64,000 nt of DNA from Symsagittifera roscoffensis (taxonomy: Eukaryota; Xenacoelomorpha; Acoela; Convolutidae). The position numbers were made by a program, and so were the translations under genes. Below the pieces are notes generated by a model. It saw nothing but the letters and a program-made list of their open reading frames with translations. It did no database searches and was not told where the DNA came from. How positions within the stretch are numbered: the first letter of the stretch is position 1; every line of letters starts with the position of its first letter. Positions 1-10,640 of this stretch are shown piece by piece. The stretch covers positions 30,468,390-30,532,389 of the forward strand of contig NC_087070.1 of the NCBI RefSeq assembly GCF_963678635.1, given 5' to 3'.

Positions 1-239
1 TTTACCTTTCATTTCGATACATGATAAAAGCTTTTGAACCAACTTTCATCTTTTTACTTTTTCGTTTCATTTTCACATGCTTTATTTTTTTTCTATCTGT
101 AGATAATGAAATTTTTCTTTTTCCGATTCCCATCAGTTTTTTCGCGCTTTGGCTCTTCGGTTGCTTCTATTATGATTTCTTCTGAAAACTTACATTTTAA
201 AATTTCTTCAAGAAATTTTTTTCATTCTAATTTCCATGA

Positions 240-560
240 GTTCGTCCAGCTATATACTTGTAGAGATCAGTCATCACAGTGTTAATGTTTTCTAATAATG
301 AGTCACAGTCTTCTCCGATTTTTTTTGGAAGATCTCTTGTCTCCCGTTTCTTGTTCTTCAAGGATCAACTCTTTCACAGCAGGGCAGCATTCACCACAAC
401 AGCTGGTTTACCCGTATAATGATAAGCTGCGTCCGACATCCTGAAGCCTTTAGCACAAAAATACTCTCGACAACGATCGCATTCTATCATTTAATCTGTA
501 AGGTCTCTTTATGTAATGGTTCGATGAGTTACTCGCTGATGGTGTACGGCGTGTTGTTTT
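240..560 (-). pseudogene. Decayed zinc-finger plus coiled-coil fragment
   Basis: The minus strand reads a short cysteine-rich stretch (IECDRCREYFCAKGF, then MSDAAY) resembling the second half of a PHD-type finger. A charged stretch follows (KKIGEDCDSLLENINTV) that looks like a short coiled coil. It is interrupted by stops. A near copy lies at 4200-4520 in the second unit. PHD finger plus coiled coil is common in ORF1 proteins of invertebrate non-LTR elements, so I take this as a remnant of such an ORF. Its parent element is unknown. Confidence 0.35.
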
Positions 561-639
561 CTCTTTAAGAAGCGATCTTCTGTAAAACTTGTTTTACCGC
601 TCCGGGATAAGTAATTTCAGAAGATACGATAGCAGCTTG

Positions 640-960
640 TGAAAATTAACTTTTGCCAGAAAACGTACAATCCCCACTAAGTTTTTGCTTCGCCGCTCCT
701 AGGTGAGAAAACCTCAGAAGCTACAAAGCAAGTCAAAAGAAAACAGTTCACCTAATTGTTTTGGCCTCTCAATTTCTTTTTTCTTGTTTTCTGGTTTTCG
801 AACGCTTTGTGAAAACATGGCCTCGGATTTGCCGCTTGACTCTTTGAATTGTCTGTAGAAATTGTTTCTCAAGGACTGAGGAGAGATGGGTTTTTTGCAT
901 CTTGTCTGGAACAAAGCCTGCTCGTTGCTTCCCTTTCGATAACAAATGTTTCCGTGTTTT
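640..960 (-). other. Unassigned short ORF, repeated in copy B
   Basis: A 66-codon minus-strand ORF (714-914) has a counterpart at 4715-4912 with several changes. It is lysine- and arginine-rich with no motif I recognise. It lies downstream of the minus-strand PLE RT end and may be PLE 3' sequence. I do not claim it is a gene. Confidence 0.25.
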
Positions 961-1449
961 TATTATCGTAAGGTTTTTCTATTTTCAAAATGTGTTAAAA
1001 ACAATCAAAGATGATAAAAAGTGTCATACAAGCCATTATTTTGAAATTTCAAAATTTTAATCAATCAAACTTTCAAAATGATTAATAAAATTATGTAACA
1101 ACTGTTATGTAACAATTTTATTCATTTAGTCCCAAATTTCTGAGAGTTTTCAACTTTTTTGTTATTTTAGTTTTGTTTTGTCGCTAATTTCATGCTCACA
1201 TGTAAGCTATTTCATTATTTTGTAGCAAAGTTTTTGGCTTCTGGAACTATAGACTTAGTGTCAGCTCTCAAATTGTAAACTCGTCGCGCGTGTTAATTGG
1301 CGGTCTCTCTTTTCTATTGTGCAGCGCCTCTAAGGCAAGTAAATTTATGCTGCTGGAGGCCTAGTGGATTATTCTCCAATTCAACTTTGACTTACCACTA
1401 TCACTACCACCCTGCCTTATATGCTGTCCAACTGGAGTATCCTCTTTTC

Positions 1450-2540
1450 GCTGTTCCTCAATCATTTTGGTGAGATGTCAGACCGTCTTGCCAACATAGA
1501 TGGATTTGCACCCACAACTTTCACTTTCGATTTAAGTTCCTCGGGAAAGGAGGATTTGAAGAGGGCATGCAAGTTTTCATTTTCCTCTTCATGAATATAA
1601 TGTGCGCATTGGTGATATCGCGCACTTTTTTTGCAATTGTCTGACTGTGATTCTCCCAAAATTTAACCATCAAGACGGGCGGTGAGTCGCTGCTATAATT
1701 ACAGGGCTTCCTTTTCTTAGACATCTGTTTTTTTTCATACCCATTGATCTTTTCTAGGGCTTGCGATGCAATCCGCAAGGTAAAATTTTCTGGATATTGG
1801 TTATCCAACCACTGCTTACGGTTGATTTCGATCGCTTTATCATAATCTTCTCATGTGGACGTACTGCGGAAAACCCGTTGAGCAGTTCCTTCAATCACAC
1901 TTCTTTTGTACTAAAATGCGGCGCAACTTTTACAGTTTAGTATGGTACCTGTATTTGTTAGTTTCTGATACCATCCACAAATAATTTTCTGTTTTTTGTT
2001 CAATACTAATTCGTAAATCCAAAAATGCCAATTTTCCAGACGTTTTTGGTGTCTCTATTATGAACTGTAAAATTGAATGTAGTGAGTTTGTTGCCTGTAG
2101 CACCTCTTCATTATCACTTTTCACTGTTCTCGTTATATCGTCAACGTGACGGAGAAAAAACTTAGATTGCTGCACTGCTCATTTTTGTTGGTTATCACTG
2201 CTCGTTTTCTACAGTACCAGACAGTTTTACTTATATTTCGATACTCATCATCTGATATATCAACGCATTTTACGTGATACCAGTTCAAACAGCGTTCACA
2301 TTCCACACTTTTTGACCCGTACTTGCCATTTTTTTGCACTCGGGACATATTCCATTAAAATCTTTTTCGCGCATAAATGTTTTAAATGGGAATATTCTTT
2401 GAGAGTGCAGTTTCGTACTGCTTCAGCCAAAAATTTGCTAAAATAAGGCGAGAAATGCTTCATTGCCAAACCTTCTAACTGAACGTACCATGTTTCGTTG
2501 CACTTGAAATGGTCTGGACTATTTGCCATGTTCAACTATC
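1450..2540 (-). pseudogene. PLE reverse transcriptase / GIY-YIG fragment (copy A)
   Basis: On the minus strand the order is: an RT motif B region (HFKCNETWYVQ near 2500), a PHD-type finger (VECERCLNWYHVKC near 2250-2290, ending TVWYC), RT motif C (FLRHVDDITRTV near 2150), a thumb-like region with FLDLRISIEQ, then the stretch before the GIY-YIG domain (SPPVLMVKF, MKTCMPSS; 1460-1810). These match the plus-strand PLE at 9.1-10.2 kb in order but are clearly diverged, so this is a different PLE lineage. The RT front (fingers and motif A) is absent, and frames are broken in several places. It is a decayed fragment in inverted orientation to the plus-strand copies. Confidence 0.75.
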
Positions 2541-2649
2541 TTTTCATGGCTTTCCTAGCAATTGATGGTTCATCTTGCTCATACAGCTTTTTCAAGATTA
2601 TGTCTATCGCTTCTTTGAGTGGAACATTTGTGAACAAACTCAACTTGTC

Positions 2650-3060
2650 TAGAGAATTTACACTAAAATTATAGTCTATGTAAAACATGGCTGAAAGTTA
2701 AAAAACTGACATGTCAGAATCAAAAATATTCCCAAATCGAAATTTTACAACCATGAAAGAACAAAAAACCAAAAAATCTCAGAAATTTACTGGAAAGTGT
2801 TATTCATGATTACGTAATTATAATATGTAAATACAGTTGTTCAAATTTGATTGGTTAAAAAGTTTTAGAGCCTTTTTAGACATGTTTCTCATTTTTCAGA
2901 TCTTTGGTCGTTTTGTAAATATTGTAAAAAAATTTTAATCCTAATGATGCACAAAATGTGCGAAAACGTTTGAATTAACATTTTAAATTTTTTATAACCA
3001 TTTTTGTTGAATTCTAACCGTTTTTAGCGATAAGCTATAAGCAAACTGTTATATTCCTTT
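2650..3060 (+). repeat. PLE flanking repeat (pseudo-LTR-like), copy A
   Basis: Sequence just upstream of the plus-strand PLE ORF1. Shared blocks recur at about 6640-7060 and, shortened, at 10420-10640 beyond the PLE 3' end. PLEs are known to carry direct terminal repeats called pseudo-LTRs, often with hammerhead ribozyme motifs. This copy carries such a core at about 2941 with a changed base (CTAATGA). Confidence 0.6.
2925..2990 (+). ncRNA. Hammerhead-like motif, core changed
   Basis: CTAATGA replaces the core CTGATGA at 2941-2947. A GCAC/GTGC stem II and GAAA (about 2962) follow. The substituted base is in the conserved catalytic core, so this copy is probably inactive. Confidence 0.4.
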
Positions 3061-3157
3061 AAGGAAAACAGTCATTAGTTCGAAATTTTTTTTTCTGTAT
3101 TTGTACAGAAGTTTATTACCACTTTTTGTTCATAATGTCAGTAGTGTTTGAGTTAAA

Positions 3158-3553
3158 ATGGCAATGATTGTAGCTGCCAGCTCCCTTTATTACAGCCTGA
3201 AAGAGCGAAGACAAATTAGTGGCATTGTCTACTGCAGGAGAACGGGCACTCTCGATATTTTTGAGCATTTGCGGAAGACACAGGTAATCGTCATAAAAAC
3301 AACTGGTAGCCTTATTTCTAGAAGGAAGAGACAGAGTCCTGCGGTCCTCAGAGAACATCTTCAACTGCACCAGTCAAGTGAATTGGAGTTGAAGTCACTA
3401 CGGCTGGCGCTGTCCCATCGAGACCACCTGCCAGGCATTTTCTCAAGGATACGGGACCAGACCAAGAAACCATCGCAGGGACGCCGCAGGGCAAAGGCGC
3501 GGAGAGCGGAGGTGTTGACTGGGAACCTCCAGCCGGAACCGAACGACCAATAA
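3158..3553 (+). pseudogene. PLE ORF1, internally deleted (copy A)
   Basis: Starts MAMIVAASSLYYSLK like the intact ORF1 at 7127, then jumps to the IVYCRRTGT block. About 240 bp present in copy B are missing, and the reading frame is kept. The C-terminal basic region is retained and ends at an equivalent position. Downstream, 3740-4160 encodes the front of the RT (SFQLRLLRSEIS and similar) up to the copy A/B junction. Confidence 0.65.
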
Positions 3554-5441
3554 GTGGTAAGATTTTGTTGTGGCTGTTTTTTCTTTGCTGAGTACCACAT
3601 GAGCTTAAGTGCTCGTGGCCTGCAAAGAACAGTTGACCGCAATTTGCTGCCACCACCACTCCTTAGATTAGTCCTGAAAAAAAAATCACACGGAAACTTG
3701 TATTAGATTCTTTAAAACATTTTAATAAATTTAATAGCAGTTTCCTGAGAATTAAATTTCTGAGAAAACGTCTCGACAACGACATTATACCAGACTTTTT
3801 ACGGTTTCGCGTGCCCGATAACGGTGTTTTTTCGGATCAAGCGGTGCACAGCTTCCAACTGAGACTCTTGAGATCTGAGATAAGCCAGGCAAATGCGGAT
3901 AGGGCCAAGGCATCGGGTAACCTATTAAAAGCAAGAGAGTAGTGAGAAGGGGTATAGATGAGAAGTGGTGTCCTTCGGTAATATTCTATCTGAACCGGCA
4001 AGCAAGGTGTAGTGTCAATAACCCGATAAGTCAACAAAAGAGAAAGCTTGAAAAAACTTTCGGAAAGACAGGATAGACCATTAAAAAACTTGGATGCAAG
4101 GTCAGTTAGAATTTTAGATGAAGTAATTTTGCCCCTTTGGGTGCGGCAAGTCTTAAGTTTTGAAAGCTTACATTTTAAAATTTTTTCCCGATAATTTTTT
4201 CATTCTAGTTTCCATGAGTTCGTCCAGCTATATACTTGTAGATATCAGTCATCACGGTGTTAATGTTTTCTAATAATTAGTCACAGTCTTCTCCAATTTT
4301 TTTTTGGAATATCTCTTATCTCCCGTTTCTGGTTCTTCAAGGATCAACTCTTTCAAAGCAGGGCAGCATTCACCACAGCAGCTGGTTTACCCGTATGTTG
4401 ATAGGCTGCGTCCGACATATTGAGGCCTTTAGCACAAAAATACTCTCGACAACGATCGCATTCTATCATTTAGTCTGTAAGGTCTCTTTATGTAACCTTG
4501 CAAATTTTACCTTCCCATGGTTCGATGAGTTACTAGCTGATGGTGTACGGCGTGTTGTTTTCTCTTTAAGAAGCGATCTTCTGTAAAACTTCTTTTACCA
4601 CTCCGGGATAAGAAATTTCAGAAGATACGATAGCAAGTTGTGAAAATTAATTTTCACCAGAAAACGTACAATCCCCACTAAGTTTTTGCTTCGCCGCTCC
4701 TAGGTGAGAAAACCTCAGAAGCTACAAATCAAGTCAAAAGAAAACAGTTTACCTAATTGTTTTGGCCTCTCGATTTTTTTTCTGTTTTCTGGTTTTCGAA
4801 CGCTTCGTGAAAACATGGCCTCGGATTTGCCGCTTGACTCTTTGAATTGTCTGTAGAAATTGTTTCTCAAGGATAGAGGAGAGATGGGTTTTTTGCATCT
4901 CGTCTGAAACAAAGCCTGCTCGTTGCTTCCCTTTCGATAACAAATGTTTCCGTGTTTTTATTATCGTAAGGTTTTTATATTTTCAAAATGTGTTAAAAAC
5001 GATCAAAGATGATAAAAAGTGTCAAGCCATTATTTTGAAAGTTCAAAAATTTAATCAATTAAAATTTAAAAATGATTAATAAAATTATGTAACAACTGTT
5101 ATGTAACAATTTTATTCAATTAGTCCCAAATTTCTGAGAGTTTTCAACTTTTTGTTATTATAGTTTTGTTTTGTCTCTAATTTCATGCTAACATGTAAGT
5201 TATTGCATTATTTTGTAGCCAAATTTTTTGGCTTCTGGAACTATAGACTTAGTGTCAGCTCCCAACTTGTAAACTCGTCGCGCGTGTTAATTGGCGGTCT
5301 CTCTTTTTAATGTGCAGCGCCTCTAAGGCAAGTAAGCTTATATTGCTGGAGGCCTAGTGGATTATCCTCCAATTCAACTCTGACTTACCACTATCACTAC
5401 CACACTGCTTTATATGCTGTCCAACTGGGGTATCCTCTTTT

Positions 5442-6530
5442 CGTGTTCCTCAATCATTTTGGTGAGATGTCAGACCGTCTTGCCAACATAGATGGATTTG
5501 CACCCACAACTTTCACTTTCGATTTCAGTTCCTCGGGAAAGGAGGATTTGAAGAGGGCATGCAAGTTTTCATTTTCCTCTTCATGAATATAATGTGCGCA
5601 TTGGTGATATCGCGCACTTTTTTTGCAATTGTCTGACTGTGATTCTCCCAAAATTTAACCATCAAGACGGGCGGTGAGTCGCTGCTATAATTACAGGGCT
5701 TCCTTTTCTTAGACATCTGTTTTTTTTTCATACCCATTGATCTTTTCTAGGGCTTGCGATGCAATCCGCAAGGTAAAGTTTTCTGGATATTGGTTATCCA
5801 ACCACTGCTTACGGTTGATTTCGATCGCTTTATCATAATCTTCTCATGTGGACGTACTGCGGAAAACCCGTTGAGCAGTTCCTTCAATCACACTTCTTTT
5901 GTACTAAAATGCGGCGCAACTTTTACAGTTTAGTATGGTACCTGTATTTGTTAGTTTCTGATACCATCCACAAATAATTTTCTGTTTTTTGTTCAATACT
6001 AATTCGTAAATCCAAAAATGCCAATTTTCCAGACGTTTTTGGTGTCTCTATTATGAACTGTAAAATTGAATGTAGTGAGTTTGTTGCCTGTAGCACCTCT
6101 TCATTATCACTTTTCACTGTTCTCGTTATATCGTCAACGTGACGGAGAAAAAACTTAGATTGCTGCACTGCTCAATTTTCTTGGTTATCGCGATGCGTTT
6201 TCTACAGTACCAGAGAGTTTTACTTATGTTTCGATACTCATCATCTTATATTTCAACGCATTTTATGTGATACCAATTCAAACAGCGTTCACATTCCACT
6301 TTTTTTGACCTGTACTTGACCTTATTATTGCACTCGGGACATATTCCATTAACATCTTTTTCGAGCATAAATGTTTTAAATGGTAGTATTCTTCGATTGT
6401 GCCGTTTCGTACTGCTTCAGCCAAGAATTTTCTAAAATAAGGCAAAAAATGATTCATTGCCAAACCATCTTTCTGAACTTACCATGTTTCATTGCACTTG
6501 AAATGGTGTTGACTAACTGCCATGTTCAAC
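5442..6530 (-). pseudogene. PLE reverse transcriptase / GIY-YIG fragment (copy B)
   Basis: Near copy of 1450-2540. RT motif C (FLRHVDDITRTV) is identical in the two copies. The GIY-YIG approach region is also essentially unchanged, while the PHD-finger part (6180-6330) has picked up several changes. Orientation is opposite to the PLE that follows. Confidence 0.75.
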
Positions 6531-6639
6531 TATCTTTTCATGGTTTTCCTAGCAATTGATGGTGGTTCATCTTACAGCTTTTTCAGGATTATGTCTATCG
6601 CTTCTTTGAAAGGAATTAACTCTACTTGTCTAGAGAATT

Positions 6640-7060
6640 AACACTAAATTTATAGTCTATGTATAACATGTTTAAAAGTCAAAAAACTGACATGTCAGAA
6701 TCAAAAATATTCCCAAATCGAAATTATATAACCATGAAAAACAAAAAACTAAAAAATCGCAGAAACTTACAGGAAAATGTTATTCATGATTACGTAATTA
6801 TATTATGTAATTACAGTTGTTCAAATTTGATTGTTTTAAATGTTTTAGAGCCTTTTTAGACATGTTTCCATGTTTCAGATCTTTGGTCGTTTTGTAAATG
6901 TTATAAAATATTTTAATCCTGATGATGCACAAAATGTGCGAAAACGTTTGAATTAACATTTTAAATTTCTCATAACCATTTTTGTTAAATTCTGACCCTT
7001 TTTAGCGATAAGCTATAAGCAAACTGTTTAAGGAAAACAGTCATTAGTTCGAAATATTTT
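6640..7060 (+). repeat. PLE 5' flanking repeat (pseudo-LTR-like), copy B
   Basis: Upstream direct repeat of the nearly complete plus-strand PLE. It shares with 10420-10640 the block beginning AACACTAAA, the 'agcctttttagacatgtttc' block, and the hammerhead-like core at 6919. An interior stretch present here is missing from the downstream copy. Confidence 0.65.
6906..6970 (+). ncRNA. Hammerhead ribozyme-like motif, intact core
   Basis: CTGATGA (6919-6925) is followed by a stem II hairpin (GCAC, AAAAT loop, GTGC) and GAAA (about 6940). The next bases can form a short helix III (AACGTT with AACATT, one C-A mismatch) around a TGAATT loop. Helix I would be weak and AT-only. Hammerhead motifs are known in PLE terminal repeats. 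Motif identity is likely; self-cleaving activity is not established. Confidence 0.5.
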
Positions 7061-7126
7061 TTTTCTCTATTTGTACAGAATTTTATTACCACTTTTTGTT
7101 CATAATGTCAGTAGTGTTTGAGTTAA

Positions 7127-7762
7127 ATGGCGATGATTGTAGCTGCCAGCTCCCTTTATCACAGCCTGAAAGATCTTGAGCAAAAGCAACGGAGAGAGAC
7201 GCAGCAGAAGGTCTACGCAGTCCCCGGCCATTCTTTGAACCCCAATATCTTGAACAGGGGGAAGGATTTACGAGTGTTATTGGAACTGCAACCTCTGGCC
7301 TGTAAGCAGATTATTATCTGGCACGACGTGCTGAACAACAGCATTTCCTCACATCGCATGAACAACTATACGCCCTGCCCACTTGATGAACTACTGGCGT
7401 ATATACAATCAAAGCGAAGACAAATGAGTTGCATTGTCTACTGCAGGAGAACGGGCACTCCCGATATTTTTGAGGATCTCCGGAAGACAGAGGTAATAGT
7501 CAAAAAAATAACTGGTAGCCTTATCTCTAGAAGGAAGAGACAGAATTCTGCGGTCCTCAGAGAACATTTTCAACTGCACCAGTCAAATGAATTGGAGTTG
7601 AAGTCACTACGGGTGGTGCTGTCCCATCGAGACCACGTGGTAGGCCTTTTCTCAAGGATACGGGCCCAGACCAAGAAACCATCGCAGGGACGCCGCAGGG
7701 CAAAGACGCGGAGATTGGAGGTGTTGGCTGGGGACCTCCAGCCGGAACCGAACGACCAATAA
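7127..7762 (+). CDS. PLE ORF1, 211 aa, function unknown
   Basis: Open from ATG 7127 to a stop at 7760, just downstream of the flanking repeat and upstream of the RT ORF. The middle has a conserved-looking block: a hydrophobic strand (KQIIIWHDVLNNSI), then SSHRMNNYTPCPLDELL, then SCIVYCRRTGTPDIFEDLRK. It resembles a small alpha/beta hydrolase-like fold, but I cannot assign it to a named family. The C-terminal third is basic (KKPSQGRRRAKTRR), which would suit nucleic-acid binding. A deleted copy lies at 3158, and a minus-strand relative at 11270-11680 keeps a LYVRRRATPGIFKNLL block matching IVYCRRTGTPDIFEDL. The block therefore recurs across PLE lineages here. It may be a separate ORF or the first part of one split polyprotein. 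Confidence 0.6.
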   Translation: MAMIVAASSLYHSLKDLEQKQRRETQQKVYAVPGHSLNPNILNRGKDLRVLLELQPLACKQIIIWHDVLNNSISSHRMNNYTPCPLDELLAYIQSKRRQMSCIVYCRRTGTPDIFEDLRKTEVIVKKITGSLISRRKRQNSAVLREHFQLHQSNELELKSLRVVLSHRDHVVGLFSRIRAQTKKPSQGRRRAKTRRLEVLAGDLQPEPNDQ

Positions 7763-7929
7763 GTAGTATGATTTTGTTGTGGCTGTTTTTTCTTTGCTGA
7801 GTGCCACATGAGTTTAAGTGCTCGTGGCCTGCAAAGAACAGATGACCGCAATTTGCTGCCACCACCACTCCTTAGATTGGTCCTGAAAAGAAAAATCAAT
7901 TGACAACTTGTATTAGATTATTTAAAACA

Positions 7930-10246
7930 TTTTAATAACTTTAATAGCAGTTACCTGAGAATTAAATTTCTGAGAAAATGTATCGATAAAGACATTATAC
8001 CAGACTTTTTACGGTTTCGCGTGCCCGATAACGGTGTTTTTTCGGATCAAGCGGTGCACAGCTTCCAACTGAGACTCTTGAGATCTGAGATAAGCCGGGC
8101 AAATGCGGATAGGGCCAAGGCATCGGGTAACCTAGTAAAAGCAAGACAGGTAGTGAGAAGGGGTATACATGAGAAGTGGTGGCCTTCGGTAATTTTCTAT
8201 CTGAACCGGCAAGCAAGATGTAGTGTCAATAACCTGATAACCCGACACAAGAGAAAGCTTGAAAATTTTTCGGAAAGACAGGATAGACCATTAAAAAACT
8301 TGGATGAAAAGTCAGTTAGAATTTATGATGAAGTGTTTTTGCCGCTTTGGGTGCGGGAAGTCTTAAGTTTTGGACCAAAACATCCTGTATGAGACAAATT
8401 CAAGGAAATTCATTTCCTTGCTGACTTTGATAGTTTTTTGTCTGAACTGAAGTTAAATGGAATACCCGGAGAAAAATTATGTGAGATTGAAGCAGCTGCA
8501 AAGAGATATGCTAAGAAAGTGAAACAGACCCACTCTGACAAAGGTGTTGAAAAAGCCAGAAAGTATTTGAAGGACAACCGTCTTCTGACAGTGACGTTTG
8601 ATAAGGGGTTTGGTTTTTGTGTAATGAAAAAGGAGACATATGAGAAAAAACTGAAAGATTTATTACAGGCAGAACAATTTAGTGAGAGGAAGAAACTGAC
8701 AGACAGCGTGATTATGAAAATTGAAAAAGACATAAACAAAAATTTACTCGCCATGAAAAAGAAGGATGAGATTAGCGAAGCGATGTATAAAAGGTTGAGA
8801 TCAACGGGAGCGCAGCCGGCTAGGCTGTATGGATTAGCAAAAGTGCGCAAACAAGGCACACCACTTCGTCCCGTCCTTTCTTCACCTGGTAGCTCATTTG
8901 ACAACCTAAATAAAACATTGGCAAAGTACTTTGATGAAATTGAGGGGGCAAATACAGAAACGAATACTCAAATGGCCAGAGAGATCTTGGAGAAAATTGA
9001 GTTGGACTCTGACGAGAGTATAATCTCCCTTGATGTAAAGAATTTGTACACTAATGTCCCGCTCAAGTAAGCGGTTGAAATAACCCTCCGGAAACATCTC
9101 GCAAGACTATGAAAGAACTACTGAATTTGGCAGTGAGTAAGGTACACTTTAAATGCAATGGTTTGTGGTATGTACAAAAAGACGGTTAAGCAATGGGCGC
9201 CTCCCTTGCAGTAAAATTGGCCAATTTGTGGCTCAAAGAATACGAACCTGCATTAAAGAAAGAAGTACCAAAATTGACTGTGCTAGGTGAGGGTAACAAG
9301 GAAGTGTGCCCTAGATGTCAGAAAAAGGTGACATATCGGACAAAAAGGGTAGAATGCGAAGCTTGTTTGAATTGGTACCACTTAGGGTGTGGTAACATAT
9401 CAAAATCCGAATACGCAGACATCGCTGAAACAGTATGGTATTGCATGACTTGCAAAAAACAACAAGAAGCAGACCGGACTGTGAATGGTGTTTAAGTTTT
9501 TCTAAGATATGTGGACGACATAGTTAGAACGGTCAAGGGCGATCCTGGGGTAGTTCTCGAGGCTGCCAATAAGTTGCATCCGAACTTGCAGTTCAGCATA
9601 GAAGAACTTGATAGTAGCAGTAATTTGGCCTTTTTGGACTTAAATGTCAACGTGGATTCAGCAAAAAAAGGTCACATGTTGTTTGTACCAAAAACCCACT
9701 GATACCGGCCCCATTCTAAATTTCAGAGGCTGCGCAGCTTTGCAGTACAAAAGAAACGTTATTGAAGGGACGGTTCATAGGGTTTTCAGAAGTACCTCAA
9801 CATGAGAATAATTTGACCAGGCATTGGAAAAAAATCGGAAGCAATGGATTGAAAATCAATATCCAAAAAATTGGTCTGACAGGGTAGTGTTTGAAACTCT
9901 TTACAAGATCATTGAGGGAAAGAAAAATTTAGAGTTGAAGGCATCAGAACCGAGAAATGGTAAATGGTTGAAAGACTCACCACCCCTTCTTACAATGCAA
10001 TATCGAGGCAATCCATCTCAACTGTTAGCTGTAAAGGTTTGGGTAATATCCGGGGCACAAATAAATTTTACAACAAGAAATTTGAAAACATGCTTGCAAT
10101 CCCTCAAAACTTCCTTTGCTCGTGAACTGAGATCCAAAGTGGTGTACAAGCTTACATGTAATGGATGTAACTCCACCTATGTCGGCCAGACAGTCCGACA
10201 TTTAGCCACGAGGGTCGATGAACACCGCAAAGGGATTCCCCAGTAG
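7930..10246 (+). pseudogene. PLE RT with inserted PHD finger and C-terminal GIY-YIG
   Basis: Order on the plus strand: an RT N-terminal region (IPDFLRFRVPDNG, SFQLRLLRSEI; 7950-8390); a charged linker and fingers (8438-8800); RLYGLAKVRKQGTPLRPVLS (8820-8880); motif A (IISLDVKNLYTNVPL, about 9020-9065); motif B (CNGLWYVQKDG, AMGASLAVKLANLW; 9150-9230); a C4HC3 PHD-type finger (9307-9460); motif C (RYVDDIVRTVKG, about 9508-9543); a thumb (NLAFLDLNVNVD); and a GIY-YIG nuclease (VVYKLTCNGC, STYVGQTVRHLATRVDEH; 10140-10230). GIY-YIG behind the RT is the canonical Penelope order. In-frame stops and frame changes near 8390, 9068, 9188, 9493, 9700 and 10245 break it, so it is not functional as it stands. 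It is otherwise nearly full length. Confidence 0.8.
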
Positions 10247-10419
10247 GACACATCTTGTAAGAATGTAATAAGGAGGTAGGGGGTACTGCTGAGCTGAAGT
10301 CAGAGATTATAGACCAAATAGCCAACACTCATAAGCTACTGACACTAGAGGCTTTGCATATTTGGAGGGAGAGGCCGAAGATCAATACACGCGATGAATT
10401 CAGGAGCCGGGAATTAACA

Positions 10420-10640
10420 CTAAAATTATAGTCTATGTTTAACATGGCTAAAAGTTAAAAAACTTTTTCTATCTTCCTTATTACAATCTTTTTCTATCTT
10501 CTAGATTAGAGCCTTTTTAGACATGTTTCTCATTTTTCAGATCTTTGATCGTTTTGTAAATATTGTAAAAAAATTTTAATCCTGATGATGCACAAAATGT
10601 GCGAACACGTTTGAATTAACATTTTAAATTTCTTATATCA
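10420..10640 (+). repeat. PLE 3' flanking repeat, shortened
   Basis: Begins AACACTAAAATTATAGTC like the 5' copy and includes the hammerhead-like core, but an interior stretch is replaced by a short duplicated 'tttttctatctt' block. With 6640-7060 it makes direct repeats around the plus-strand PLE, giving an element of about 4.0 kb. Confidence 0.6.
10569..10632 (+). ncRNA. Hammerhead-like motif, GAAA changed
   Basis: CTGATGA at 10582 and stem II are intact, but the second core strand reads GAAC instead of GAAA. Probably a degraded copy. Confidence 0.4.

Larger units (their letters stand above)
180..4160. repeat. Composite PLE mosaic, tandem copy A
   Basis: First copy of a unit of about 4 kb that recurs at 4161-8360. 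Matching landmarks lie about 3.97-4.00 kb apart: the minus-strand RT motif C region at 1930-2175 and 5923-6168, and the plus-strand ORF1 starts at 3158 and 7127. Each unit joins a zinc-finger fragment, a minus-strand PLE RT end, a flanking repeat with a hammerhead-like core, and the front of a plus-strand PLE. Copy A stops abruptly near 4160, inside the plus-strand RT front, where copy B begins. The first 180 bases of the window are AT-rich with nothing recognisable. By-eye divergence is several percent with small indels, so the duplication is not very recent. Confidence 0.8.
4161..8360. repeat. Composite PLE mosaic, tandem copy B
   Basis: Second copy of the composite unit. It matches copy A until about 8360, where copy A diverges and copy B continues uninterrupted into the rest of the plus-strand PLE. 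Copy B therefore keeps the original arrangement and copy A is truncated at the junction. It also keeps about 240 bp of ORF1 (about 7170-7415) that copy A lacks. Confidence 0.8.

Noticed and set aside
7557-7899. Minus-strand ORFs of about 100 codons opposite PLE ORF1
   Set aside because: Shadow frames of the plus-strand ORF1; the same shadows appear in copy A.
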